Origin: Prosthecobacter dejongeii
Lineage (GTDB): Bacteria > Verrucomicrobiota > Verrucomicrobiia > Verrucomicrobiales > Verrucomicrobiaceae
Reading direction: 5' to 3'
DNA: 64,000 nucleotides
Assembly: GCF_014203045.1 (NCBI RefSeq)
Contig: NZ_JACHIF010000003.1
Span: 186,001-250,000 of the forward strand
In this document: positions 31,549 through 40,074 of the stretch, in pieces
How positions within the stretch are numbered: the first letter of the stretch is position 1
Layout of the letters: every line of letters starts with the position of its first letter
Notes under the pieces: model-generated
What the model was told of the DNA's origin: nothing
The model's database searches: none
The model's input: the letters and a program-made list of their open reading frames with translations, nothing else
Made by a program: the position numbers and the translations under genes

Positions 31549-33291
31549 TCACGGCTCGATGTTTAAAACTTGGAAAGTCCTGCCATCTTCAATGAATGGA
31601 GAAGGCGTTCCTTGAGCGGTTTTAACGCTTACAGGGCCAGAGTTTCCATCGAGCTTCATCGTTTGCACGCTGCCGTCCGTAGAGCTCACAATAATGGTAT
31701 CATTTGCCCACGCACGACCCGCCTCAGCGCGTCCCTTCATGTCGGCATCCCAAAAGGGTGGCCAGCTAGGAATTGCAGGATTTTCATAGATCAGCGCAAC
31801 TGCTGGCCCATCCTGATTGGTTAGGCCGCGGGTCATGGCCCAGTGGTTCTCTCCCTTGGATACCGCTTCATCGCGAAGGGGGGGCGTGCCTATATTACCG
31901 TCAGGAACAAAGGGACTGTCACCACAGCCAAAAATACGTTCATCTTGGATTAAATCTTCTTGGAATAAGGTGCGAAAGGCTTCATTAGAGCTCGACGGCA
32001 AGCGTCCTGTGACAGGACTCGGGACCGAGTCTGGATACTGTCCATTGTTATCGGCAGCATACATCTGGCATAACATGGTTATTTGACGGGCGTTGCTGAC
32101 CGCTTTTACCTGCTCAGCCAGTCGCCTTGTGTTCGCATAGATAGGAATCACAAACGAGGCTACGAGTGCAGTGATCAGCAAGACCGTAGGCCCCCCGACC
32201 GCTAAGGCGGAGAGCCACAGCCTTAGGCCTGAAGGTGGCCCCTCTGCTCGAATCGTTGCGGCAAATTTCCTTTGTTTTCGGGCCCGTCTCCACGCGGCCC
32301 AGTAAAGCCCCTGCACCATCAGCCCGAGCAGCATGCCATAGATCAAACCGACGATAGGAAACAACAGCTTGAGGCATACTGTGAAGACCAAGCTGATGAG
32401 GATGGTCACCCCTCCACGCTCATAAAGCCGGGTTTTCCAATCCTCTGGAGATACCTTGGTCTGAACGAATTCTAGGGCTTCTTTTGAAATCTCAGGCGTG
32501 CCAGAGGGCACGTCCTTCATCACTTCTTCCACGCTTTTGACGAAGGCCTTTGCCTCGGGTGGAGAACCCTCAGGCCAGATCAGCATTTTGGGATTTTCCT
32601 TCAGTTGTAAGGCATCCCCCAGCAGTTGTTCGATGGAGTCTTTCCACGCCTCGCAGCTCTTGGAATCATCCACAATGAAGATCACTCGGCTCTGACCAAA
32701 AACGCTCCACGCCAGCCGGATCTCGTCCAGCACATGAGGCGTTGTGTCGCGAATGTCCATGAACACAAAACGGGTTTTTGAAAACGTTGACAACAAACGG
32801 GCCATCCAGTTGTGATCACCTGCTTCCATCTCAAACTGTCTAGAGCCGAGATAAGAAAGCCCCGTGATTAAAGGGCTCACTAACCGGGTCCACACCGTCG
32901 CCCGTTTGGCTGGAGGCAGGATGCCTGACAGTTTATAACTAGGCCCCAAAGCCGCCTTTAGCCAAGCGCGCAACTGATCCGCCGCCGTATCTGAACGAAA
33001 GGCGCGGAGGAAGATGCAGAGATCCCTTTTGCGAGCGGATGTCTCCTCCAGCAACAGCATCATCCCTTTCAAAATAGAGAGGGATACAAGAAAGCTTACG
33101 AAAGTGCTCAAAAGTGCTTTTCCCGGATCTCCAAAGGCTATCCCCACCAAGAATCCGAGGCCCAGCAAAAGGAAGAAGACGAGAAAGTTCCATTGAAGAA
33201 AGTTCGCCGCAACTCGCACCACATCCATCAGGGGGCCGCATCTCCGCAGCTCCCGCCGGATTTGTTGTTGATCTGGGTTGGGAGTATTCAT
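31549..33291 (-). CDS. membrane protein with LRAF-type Rossmann-like domain and prepilin-like C-terminus
   Basis: Encodes 580 residues. Two N-terminal helices (about 35-80) precede a cytosolic domain opening CIFLRAFRSD (92-101). It continues with strands RFVFMDIRDT (174-183) and RVIFIVDDS (202-210), a Rossmann-like pattern of the TIR/SLOG kind often seen with an LR-x-F start. Two more helices (about 294-330) and a further one (about 360-385) follow. The last 190 residues look like the exported part of PVC prepilin-like proteins (VSNARQITMLCQMYAADNNGQYPDS style). The fusion is unusual. The DNA is less GC-rich than both neighbours, which hints at separate acquisition. Function unknown; position suggests sensing. 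Confidence 0.7.
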   Translation of the reverse strand: MNTPNPDQQQIRRELRRCGPLMDVVRVAANFLQWNFLVFFLLLGLGFLVGIAFGDPGKALLSTFVSFLVSLSILKGMMLLLEETSARKRDLCIFLRAFRSDTAADQLRAWLKAALGPSYKLSGILPPAKRATVWTRLVSPLITGLSYLGSRQFEMEAGDHNWMARLLSTFSKTRFVFMDIRDTTPHVLDEIRLAWSVFGQSRVIFIVDDSKSCEAWKDSIEQLLGDALQLKENPKMLIWPEGSPPEAKAFVKSVEEVMKDVPSGTPEISKEALEFVQTKVSPEDWKTRLYERGGVTILISLVFTVCLKLLFPIVGLIYGMLLGLMVQGLYWAAWRRARKQRKFAATIRAEGPPSGLRLWLSALAVGGPTVLLITALVASFVIPIYANTRRLAEQVKAVSNARQITMLCQMYAADNNGQYPDSVPSPVTGRLPSSSNEAFRTLFQEDLIQDERIFGCGDSPFVPDGNIGTPPLRDEAVSKGENHWAMTRGLTNQDGPAVALIYENPAIPSWPPFWDADMKGRAEAGRAWANDTIIVSSTDGSVQTMKLDGNSGPVSVKTAQGTPSPFIEDGRTFQVLNIEP

Positions 33292-33329
33292 TGGATTTAG
33301 TTCTATCGTTCGTTAGACTCTGTCATTTT

Positions 33330-34868
33330 TTACCTGCCAGCGTTCTTGATGGCCTGCTTCCATTCCAAAAGTTCATCCAGCAGCAGCTCTTCGCTGCGCG
33401 CCACCTGGGTCTCGATGGTGGACTTCGTTTTCATTCCTACCAGGGCTGTGCGGATCTCCGTCAGGCGTGCCGCCATCTGTGGGTAGCGGTCCTTGCGCCG
33501 GCCTGCATCCAGGACATTCCGCAGGCTACTGGCCACCCCCGCTAGCATGGGCAGAGCGATGGGGAAAAACACCACGGCCAGCCACAACCAAAAATACTTT
33601 TCCATCTGCAGCCCCTCGGGTGGCCACCAGTGCTTGCTCAACTTATTGAACAACGACAGCACCACAAACGCGGGGGCTAGCATGGCACTCCAGCGGCTGA
33701 CATGCCCGGTGAAATCCCACCACCGGAGCGCTGTGGGCCGCATTTTTAAGTAATGGCGGATCTGCCCGTCCTCATGTTGATCCCCCAGACGGATGTCCAC
33801 ATACCGATCTTTGAGCACCTGCACATCGGCGGTATCCTGGTGCCGCAGCACCAGCAGCCCCGCGCTGAGGACGAACCGCGTCCATTGGGGATCATGACGG
33901 GTGATAGCGGGGTGCAGGGGATTCAGAATAGGGATGCTCGTCCGCAGGCCCCTCACCAGTTCACAGGCAAATCGGCAGCGGATCCACCTTTGCTGGATGT
34001 GCTTGCGCCGCAGCCGAAAGCTCATCCATAGGGCGAAGCTGACCAGCCCGAGTTCCAGCAAAGTCAGCGTCCACTTCGTCTCATCCCATACGGCCTCACC
34101 ACTGCCACGAAAAGTGACCAGCGCCGCTAGCAAGGCGGCACAGGCATGCAGGAAAATGATGAGCACCAGAGACGGGCGGAATCGCCCCGCCTCCTTCATG
34201 GCTATTTCATCCATGCATGCTTGCAGCTCCCTCGGCGTGCTCACACTCTGGCTAGCGGGCACACCCGTTTCAGCCGCCAGCGCGTTCAGCTCCATCAGCA
34301 CAGCATCTGCGGGGAAAATGGACACGTTCCGCTCTATCATCTGCGTTTTACCCGTCTTCGGGTCAATGAGGATGACGGGCTTTCCCATCGCCTTGGCTTG
34401 GCTGACCACCTGCTCCGTCCCGCCCAGCCCGCGGGCCGGTTGCCCATCCCAAACCGCCACCATCACATCCACCGCATCCAGCATGTGGATCGCTTGGTTA
34501 AAGTAGCACTCGGGCCGCGTCCTCTCCCCGGGCACCTCATGCACCGAGTCCCACCCGGGCAATTGCAGCGCTGTGTCCAGTTGCCGCTGCGAGCGCGCCC
34601 AGGCCTCTGGCGAAGAAAAGTCTTTGGCAAATTCCTCCGCCGACAGCGGCAGCAGGAGGTGCACGGCCATCCCCAGCTCCCGTGCTATCTCCACGCACAG
34701 TGTATCGGCCCCTTCTGCCAAGCTGGTGTAAAGCTCCACTTCTCCTTGTTGTGCCTGCGCTCTTTCCCGCAGCTCCCCCAAAACCTCCTGGATGGATGCC
34801 CTCACCGTCGCCTCATCATAGCCTGCACGATGTCCGGTAAAGCCGATGAGGTAGCAGGGTTTTAACAT
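33330..34868 (-). CDS. SLOG-domain protein with four-helix SLATT-like membrane module
   Basis: Encodes 512 residues. Residues 1-180 form a SLOG Rossmann domain, with GFTGHR (9-14), LAEGAD (50-55), and VMVAVWDGQPARGLGGT (135-151) followed by KPVILI. SLOG domains bind nucleotide-type ligands. Helices at about 233-252, 266-284, 393-408 and 425-446 form the membrane part. The blocks RCRFACELVRG (297-307), YVDIRLGDQ (356-364), RRKDRYPQMAARL (457-469) and ELLLDELLEW (494-503) correspond to blocks in the hydrolase and in the 626-residue SLOG protein. Predicted as a nucleotide-gated membrane sensor; ligand unknown. Confidence 0.82.
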   Translation of the reverse strand: MLKPCYLIGFTGHRAGYDEATVRASIQEVLGELRERAQAQQGEVELYTSLAEGADTLCVEIARELGMAVHLLLPLSAEEFAKDFSSPEAWARSQRQLDTALQLPGWDSVHEVPGERTRPECYFNQAIHMLDAVDVMVAVWDGQPARGLGGTEQVVSQAKAMGKPVILIDPKTGKTQMIERNVSIFPADAVLMELNALAAETGVPASQSVSTPRELQACMDEIAMKEAGRFRPSLVLIIFLHACAALLAALVTFRGSGEAVWDETKWTLTLLELGLVSFALWMSFRLRRKHIQQRWIRCRFACELVRGLRTSIPILNPLHPAITRHDPQWTRFVLSAGLLVLRHQDTADVQVLKDRYVDIRLGDQHEDGQIRHYLKMRPTALRWWDFTGHVSRWSAMLAPAFVVLSLFNKLSKHWWPPEGLQMEKYFWLWLAVVFFPIALPMLAGVASSLRNVLDAGRRKDRYPQMAARLTEIRTALVGMKTKSTIETQVARSEELLLDELLEWKQAIKNAGR

Positions 34869-35009
34869 GAGTGAATCCGGGGCTGAAAGGGGTTTTAAAA
34901 AATGACTTCAAGGCAGCGTTCCAATGGCCGCCTGAATGGCGAGAGGAAATCCGCAAGGACGTTCCAATGTCAAGACGGGGAGCACGGCAGTTTTCCCGCT
35001 TCTCTCACC

Positions 35010-36890
35010 TCAAACACTGTAGTTCCTCGTGACCGAGAACCACTCATGCTGCTCTTCAATGAGCATTCGCTCGGCATGCTCCACCAGCCGCAGTCGGCTG
35101 CTGTTGGCCTGGGTGGCCGTCAAAGTGGCCGCCAGTCGGCGTAGGTAATGATGCATGTCACGGTACCGTTTGGCCCGGCGTCGGCAGTCGTTGATAGTGA
35201 TCATCCCCAGCGCATAAGTCGCCACAAACGGCGCCAAGATCACTGGCACCGCCAGCCAGTTAAACACATCCAGGTAAGAATGCTCACCATGGCCCACATG
35301 GGCGACTTTTAAAACAAACGTCAACCCGCCTAAAAGAATGGCCGTCCAGATCGCCACTTGATAACTCCGGTGCCAGCACCGCTCCTCCGCCAGGGCCTGC
35401 TTCTGTTTTTTCTCATAGTGTGCGGCCTGGTCCTCCAAGCGTGATTGAACGTACAGCCGCACGGCCTCCCGCATATTGGCCTCCTTCACCGTCTCCCCTT
35501 GCCAGGGCCGCTCAGCATTCAGCGCTGGCCTCGGTGACTGGCCTTTCACTGCCGCTCCCTCATCCATCACCCGCAGGAGTCGCAGCGTGCGCAGCAGCCG
35601 CTTCAGCTTCGGAAAGTCCTCCTCATCCGCCGCATCCATCGGCTGCTCAGGCATTGGCCACAGAGAGAGCGCCCCCCGGCACAGCTCCGCCAGGATGCGC
35701 GCATGCAGCCAGCTTTCCCGCTCATGGTGATGATGCAGATGCTCCTCAATTCGCTGCGCCCAAAACGCCAAAGCCGGCTTCATCAGCGCCAAGCTCAAAA
35801 TCAAAAACCCCAGCAAACCCGCCGGGTGCTCATGCGGTCGATCAAAGGCCAGCGCCGTCGCCGCCAGAGCCGCGATCCCCGTCGCCATCAAGTGCAGCGT
35901 CAGCATCCGCTTCAGCCCCCCCACCGCCTGTTTGCGATGGTGATTCGCCAGGCCACCCAGGCGCTGCTGCAGGACTAACAAACTTTCACGAAAAACCGTT
36001 ACTGGTCCCTGCGGCATATCCCCCCCATCTGCTATGATCCCCGCCGGCAGCGCACCCTCACAACGGCGCACCAGCGGCGTCACGATCTCATCATAAAAAA
36101 GACAGCCCGCCCGCCCATGCCGCCCCGCCTCCGGGTCATTGCGCATCTCCCGTGTCTGCCAGGGCGACACCGCATCCATATTCAGCAGGATGCACGGCCT
36201 GCGCCCCGCGATCGCATACCGCGCCATCGCCAGCGTCCCCGCCTTCGAACACGGAATCTCCAAAGGATTCCGCCTCTGGCTCACCTCCGTTCCCGGGTTC
36301 GTCGCCGCCGCCAGTTCCAGAAACTCATCATTCCTCAAAAGGCAGATCATCACATCCGCCTCATCCACGATCCGGTACCCACACTCCATGTACGCCGCCA
36401 CGATCTCCGTCGTCTCCCTCTCTGGCACCGCCCCCGGCGCCCCAAGGACTAAAATTTCAAACGCCCCCTCCAGGCACGCCCGCGCCTCCCCCCCCCGCAG
36501 CGCCCCCTCCTCCACCGGCAGCACCCGCCCCTCCTCATCCTTCTCTAGATCCTGCCTCAAAAACCCATCCTGCTCAAAAGGCAGCACACACTTCCATGGC
36601 AGCGGCGGCCTCTCCCCATCCCCCCGCAGGCACTCCTGCGCAAACAGCACATCTCCGCCGCGCGCGATCGAAGAAATCCCCGTCAGCCGCGCATTCTGCC
36701 TTACTGCCGCCGCCTGAAAATAATTCAACGCCGCCCCGATTACCCCCCGCACCTTCGCCTCATCTCCCCCCTCCACCTCAGGCCCCAAAAACCGCTTCCC
36801 ACAAAACCCCACCGTCCAAAAAAGCCGAAAAGTCTTTTCCTTATTCGAAGAAACCTTCGCAGACGAAAAGTGAGATGAATCGCAGGTCAT
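35010..36890 (-). CDS. large SLOG-like protein with SLATT/DUF4231-like membrane module
   Basis: Encodes 626 residues; first gene of the operon. The N-terminal part resembles a SLOG fold with degenerate motifs: VGFCGKRFLG (27-36) where GHR is expected, SSIARGGD (73-80), and EADVMICLLRNDEF (177-190). Helices lie at about 329-349, 357-376, 511-530 and 540-565. Shared blocks are ARILAELCRG (397-406), YVQSRLEDQAAHY (480-492), RRRAKRYRDMHHYL (570-583) and ERMLIEEQHEW (607-617). It is therefore a paralogue-like partner of the 512-residue protein with a much longer ligand domain. No good ribosome binding site precedes the ATG, so the start is uncertain. DNA at 36100-36800 is very C-rich on the plus strand. 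Confidence 0.78.
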   Translation of the reverse strand: MTCDSSHFSSAKVSSNKEKTFRLFWTVGFCGKRFLGPEVEGGDEAKVRGVIGAALNYFQAAAVRQNARLTGISSIARGGDVLFAQECLRGDGERPPLPWKCVLPFEQDGFLRQDLEKDEEGRVLPVEEGALRGGEARACLEGAFEILVLGAPGAVPERETTEIVAAYMECGYRIVDEADVMICLLRNDEFLELAAATNPGTEVSQRRNPLEIPCSKAGTLAMARYAIAGRRPCILLNMDAVSPWQTREMRNDPEAGRHGRAGCLFYDEIVTPLVRRCEGALPAGIIADGGDMPQGPVTVFRESLLVLQQRLGGLANHHRKQAVGGLKRMLTLHLMATGIAALAATALAFDRPHEHPAGLLGFLILSLALMKPALAFWAQRIEEHLHHHHERESWLHARILAELCRGALSLWPMPEQPMDAADEEDFPKLKRLLRTLRLLRVMDEGAAVKGQSPRPALNAERPWQGETVKEANMREAVRLYVQSRLEDQAAHYEKKQKQALAEERCWHRSYQVAIWTAILLGGLTFVLKVAHVGHGEHSYLDVFNWLAVPVILAPFVATYALGMITINDCRRRAKRYRDMHHYLRRLAATLTATQANSSRLRLVEHAERMLIEEQHEWFSVTRNYSV

Positions 36891-37230
36891 GGCAAAAACG
36901 CGTTGAACTGGAAAACTTCATAGTAGGCCAAATGGAAGAAGTCCACACACATCTTTCTAGTGGATATTCGATAATTAACGTAAGCGCCAACCAACAGCCT
37001 TGACCGTGCCAAGCCATTTGAAGAAATGAACTGCCAACACCTTCTCGGCTATGAAAACCCCATGTGTTCAAGAGCCTCGCCCGTTCTTCGTTGCCCCGTA
37101 GCAAAGCCACGCAAAATGGAAAGAAGAACGGACAAAACCGCTTGGGGCAGGAGGGGCCAAGTTCGCCTACGTCTGACTGAAAACCCCAAGAAAAAAAGAA
37201 AAAAAGATGCCAAAAAAAAGATGCCATGCC
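36891..37230. other. gene-free stretch between the SLOG operon and RAYT 1
   Basis: No convincing gene is seen. It must hold the promoter of the leftward SLOG operon, but I could not pick out convincing -35/-10 boxes. It ends in an A-rich tandem repeat (37190-37250). Confidence 0.4.
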
Positions 37231-37250
37231 AAAAAAAAGATGCCAGGCAA
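37190..37250 (+). repeat. A-rich tandem repeat (AAAAAAAGATGCCA, three imperfect units)
   Basis: A run of A followed by GATGCC recurs three times in succession, separated by a duplicated ATGCC. It leads into the larger leader repeat at 37231. Homopolymer runs of 7-8 A could be slippage-prone. Confidence 0.7.
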
Positions 37251-37416
37251 CCAGTGCTTGCTTTGGCGTCTTTTTGAGCTCAATTCCAACCCATGAAAAC
37301 CACCCGAATGCTTGATTCTCAGGGCCATGCGATGGAGCAGCAGCTTGTTGGGATCAATGCCAAGACGGCTCCTTATCCTGCGGCGCGTTCTTGGTCCGGC
37401 GGGCGCAGGCGGGTGG
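37231..37416 (+). repeat. RAYT leader repeat (intact reference copy)
   Basis: Spans the leader and first codons of the RAYT at 37293. Diverged copies lie at 14694-14875 and 38605-38782, and a short fragment at 14399-14424. It may represent the left transposon end recognised by the transposase. Confidence 0.7.
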
Positions 37417-38429
37417 TGGGAAAGGGGCCCTTGGAAAGTTACTGTTACCACGTCATGTCACGCACCTGCGGTGGTGAGGTCTTTTTTGACGACGTTGAAA
37501 AGGAAGCGCTGAAGCGGCTGATGTGGCGGCTGGCGGACTTTTCAGGCGTGAAGCTGGTGACTTACTGCATCATGGGCAATCACTTCCATGTGTTGGTGGA
37601 GGTGCCTCGGCGTGAGGTATGGTTGCAGCGATTCGCAGGTCCCGCTGGTGAAGAAAAACTCTTCGAACATCTGCGCCTGCTTTACAGCAAGACCTACCTG
37701 GCCTTTCTGCGTGAGGAATTCGCGGAGCTGCGTCGCCTGGGACTGGAAGCCCGAGTGCAGGAGAAACTGGAAGCTCTCTACAAACGTTTTTGTGACCTCT
37801 CCCTTTACGTCAAGGAGGTCAAAGAACGCTTCAGCCGTTGGTTCAACAAACGCCGGGGCCGACGCGGCACGTTGTGGATGGATCGTTTCAAAAGCGTGAT
37901 GGTGGAAAGTGGGGGCGAAGCACTGCGGACGATGGCGGCTTACATTGATCTGAACCCGGTGCGGGCGGGGCTGGTAGAAGATCCCAAAGACTACCGCTGG
38001 TGTGGGTATGGCGAGGCCGTGGGTGGTAGCCGGAGAGCCCAGCGTGGGCTGTGCAAAGCGGTGGCTAAACCTGTGGATGGTTGGGTGAAACAGGAGGCGG
38101 CGAAGGCCTACCGCTGCCTGTTGTATGCCAGTGGCAGGGAGGTGAGAGATACGCAAAACACAAACGTGGTTAGGCCGGGAGTGACAGCGGAGGAGGCGCG
38201 AAAAGTATTGGCCGAGAAGGGGAAACTGAGCCCTGCAGAACTGGTGAGGCTGCGGGTGCGTTACTTTACCGATGGGCTGGTGCTAGGAAGCCAGGCGTTT
38301 GTGGAGAGCGTGTTTGAAGAGAACCGGGGTTGGTTCGGCGCGAAGCGCAAAAACGGAGCGCGAAAGCTGAGCGAGTGCGCGGGGAATCTGTTTTCGCTGC
38401 GTCGCTTGCGAGTGCGTGCGGTGGGGTGA
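37293..38429 (+). CDS. REP-associated tyrosine transposase (RAYT 1, Y1 HUH family)
   Basis: Encodes 378 residues. The metal-binding HUH motif is GNHFHVLVEV (His97, His99) and the catalytic Tyr217 lies in AAYIDLNPVRAG. Both are intact, so the enzyme could be active on single-stranded DNA. A long helical insert separates the two motifs, and a C-terminal extension (about residues 260-378) is typical of larger Y1 proteins in PVC genomes. The first 40 residues come from a repeated leader. Translation may instead begin further in, for example at Met54 before SRTCGG. REP-like hairpins downstream (38450-38590, 40194-40293) are its likely substrates. Confidence 0.9.
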   Translation: MKTTRMLDSQGHAMEQQLVGINAKTAPYPAARSWSGGRRRVVGKGPLESYCYHVMSRTCGGEVFFDDVEKEALKRLMWRLADFSGVKLVTYCIMGNHFHVLVEVPRREVWLQRFAGPAGEEKLFEHLRLLYSKTYLAFLREEFAELRRLGLEARVQEKLEALYKRFCDLSLYVKEVKERFSRWFNKRRGRRGTLWMDRFKSVMVESGGEALRTMAAYIDLNPVRAGLVEDPKDYRWCGYGEAVGGSRRAQRGLCKAVAKPVDGWVKQEAAKAYRCLLYASGREVRDTQNTNVVRPGVTAEEARKVLAEKGKLSPAELVRLRVRYFTDGLVLGSQAFVESVFEENRGWFGAKRKNGARKLSECAGNLFSLRRLRVRAVG

Positions 38430-38449
38430 TGCGGCGGACGGGGGATGGA

Positions 38450-38590
38450 GAGGCCAGGATGACCTCACTCCTTGGGACGATGCAAGGAGCGGGCGTGGCT
38501 GAAAGAACGGAGTTCCGCGAGACGCGAAACTCAGCACGCAAGATCCCGCAGTCGCGGGACAGGCGCATGTGCGCTCCGTGGCGCTTGCGT
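38450..38590. repeat. REP-like hairpin cluster after RAYT 1
   Basis: Contains AGGCCAGGATGACCTCACTCCTTGGG-type half-hairpins, a GGAGTTCCGCGAG block and a palindrome ATCCCGCAGTCGCGGGA, followed by CATGTGCGCTCC. The first and second blocks recur at 40194-40293, and the first recurs inside the gene at 60229-60283. It lies just after the transposase, as cognate REPs often do. Confidence 0.7.
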
Positions 38591-38604
38591 GTAAGGATAC
38601 ATTC

Positions 38605-38782
38605 CAAAAAAATGCCAGGTGATGTGCATACTTTTGTGTCTTTTTGGCTTTCATTCTTTCTCCCTCACGAAAATCGCCTGAAGGCTTGATTCTCTGGGCG
38701 ATGCGATGGTGTAGCTACTTATTAGGAGCCCTGCCCAAGCGCTTACTTAGCCTGCGGCGAGTTCTTGGGCTGGCGGGTGCCA
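38605..38782 (+). repeat. decayed copy of the RAYT leader
   Basis: Diverged copy of 37231-37416 with AAAAATGCCAGG, GCTTGATTCTCTGGG and GCGAGTTCTTGGGCTGGCGGG. With the intact copy it brackets the transposase gene on both sides in the same orientation. Confidence 0.7.
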
Positions 38783-38806
38783 TCTGTGTCTGGCATCTTT
38801 TTCGCC

Positions 38807-38896
38807 ATGAACGAAGAAGTGCAAATGGCTCTGGATCAGTGCCAGAAATGGATGGACAAGGAACTGGAAAAAACGATGCTTGGCATAAAGCGCTGA
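38807..38896 (+). CDS. possible 29-residue peptide
   Basis: A short frame beginning MNEEVQMALDQCQKWMDKEL, amphipathic and helical. It starts just after a leader-repeat copy. It has no recognisable family and no strong ribosome binding site. It may be a remnant of a gene interrupted by the repeat. Confidence 0.25.
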   Translation: MNEEVQMALDQCQKWMDKELEKTMLGIKR

Positions 38897-38923
38897 CTCT
38901 ACAACGGAACTCAGGTATAGTTT

Positions 38924-39106
38924 ATGGATGCAGCATCAATCATTGTAGTCGGTGGCTTCATCGTTTTGACCTCTGTCTGTATTGCCGCAGTCCAGAAGCT
39001 TTGGGCTGTTTCATTTCTCGCCGCATGTGGCATTGGCATACCGGCAGCCTACGCGATCGGTATGATTACCATCTGGCTGCTCGGCAAGCTGACTGGACCA
39101 AAGTGA
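38924..39106 (+). CDS. small two-helix membrane protein
   Basis: Encodes 60 residues with two hydrophobic segments (about 4-22 and 29-52) and a short polar tail ending TGPK. The ribosome binding site is weak. Its membrane character argues against a random frame, but no family is recognisable. It lies between a transposase-derived repeat and a tRNA, a place where small accessory genes or debris are common. Confidence 0.4.
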   Translation: MDAASIIVVGGFIVLTSVCIAAVQKLWAVSFLAACGIGIPAAYAIGMITIWLLGKLTGPK

Positions 39107-39205
39107 TCGTCATCATCCCGGACCCCGAAATGCCGATTCTCCGCTGTTAACCCCGAAGAAAACAAAGAAAAGAGGCCAAGCAAATGGTCCCTGAAAATCA
39201 AGGAG

Positions 39206-39290
39206 TGGTGCCGGAGACAGGACTCGAACCTGCACTAGTTTCCCAACCAGATCCTAAGTCTGGCGCGTCTACCAATTCCGCCACTCCGGC
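39206..39290 (-). tRNA. tRNA-Leu(TAG)
   Basis: The minus strand folds as a class II tRNA of 85 bases. The acceptor GCCGGAG pairs with CTCCGGC and an encoded CCA follows. The D-arm is GGCGGAATTGGTAGACGC and the anticodon loop CTTAGGA gives TAG. A long variable arm (TTGGGAAACTA) and T-arm GCAGGTTCGAGTCCTGT follow. Length, variable arm and anticodon all fit leucine. No integrase or att copy is seen beside it. Confidence 0.96.
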
Positions 39291-39402
39291 AAGGAGGTGC
39301 TGAAGGGCTAGCATTCCTTCTGGCGGGCGGGGGTGCAAATGATTTGTGGGGGTGAAGCGGAGGAAGATTGACAGTTTGGGGGGCTGCCTAGGAGGATCGG
39401 GG

Positions 39403-40074
39403 ATGATGCGCGCTTCTTTACGCTCGGTTTTTCTGCTGCTGATGGTCTTCGCCTGCGTGGGCGCGGCGGGGGCGGCGCCTCGGGTGTTTGCTTTGCCCTC
39501 AGGTAAAACGGTGGCGGGGGAGGTCGTGTTTGTGGGTCGCGATGAGGTGCTGGTGCAGGGGGCCTTGGTGGATGAGGTTTTTTACCTGCCGTTGAATCAA
39601 TTCACGCCAGCGGAGCAGGCGTCCCTCGTCCAGTGGGGGCGGGCTAAGATGGCACGGTGGGCGAATGTGGCGGTGGACGTGAAGTCGGTGCGGAAAGTGG
39701 AGAGATCTCAGCGTGGGGGCGTGAAGACTCTGAAGAATATTCTCCAAGTGACGGCGACGATCAAAAACAGATCCGCGCAGGCTTTGAAGGAGGTGAAAGT
39801 GGAGACGCGCGGAGTCGTGACGAAACGGGAGGATACGAACGCGAACGCTAAGGATGAGGTGAGCAGCTCCATTCCTTTCGGAGATATCGAACCGGGGGGG
39901 ACGGTGACGCTGGATGTTGCGGAGGTGCCTTTGAAGGTGAAGCTGGAGCAGAGCGTTTCTAGGTCGCGAGGGACTCTGGAAGTTTCGAAGTCTGAGTCGG
40001 GACAGGATTTGGAGATTTTCAGGGTGTCTGTCTATGTGGGCCCAGAGTTGATCTGGCATCAGCGGGTGAAGTAG
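39403..40074 (+). CDS. secreted protein with SHD1-like domain
   Basis: Encodes 223 residues from the ATG at 39403, which has a good ribosome binding site (AGGAGG) 8 bases before it. The signal peptide ends near GAAGAAP. The next 55 residues (LPSGKTVAGEVVFVG, then FYLPLNQFTPAEQASLVQW) look like the SLA1-homology-like (SHD1) domain that is widespread in PVC exported proteins. A beta-sandwich-like domain follows, of the kind that carries internal conserved patterns for extracellular binding. No catalytic residues are apparent. Monocistronic; REP-like repeats follow its stop. Confidence 0.75.
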   Translation: MMRASLRSVFLLLMVFACVGAAGAAPRVFALPSGKTVAGEVVFVGRDEVLVQGALVDEVFYLPLNQFTPAEQASLVQWGRAKMARWANVAVDVKSVRKVERSQRGGVKTLKNILQVTATIKNRSAQALKEVKVETRGVVTKREDTNANAKDEVSSSIPFGDIEPGGTVTLDVAEVPLKVKLEQSVSRSRGTLEVSKSESGQDLEIFRVSVYVGPELIWHQRVK

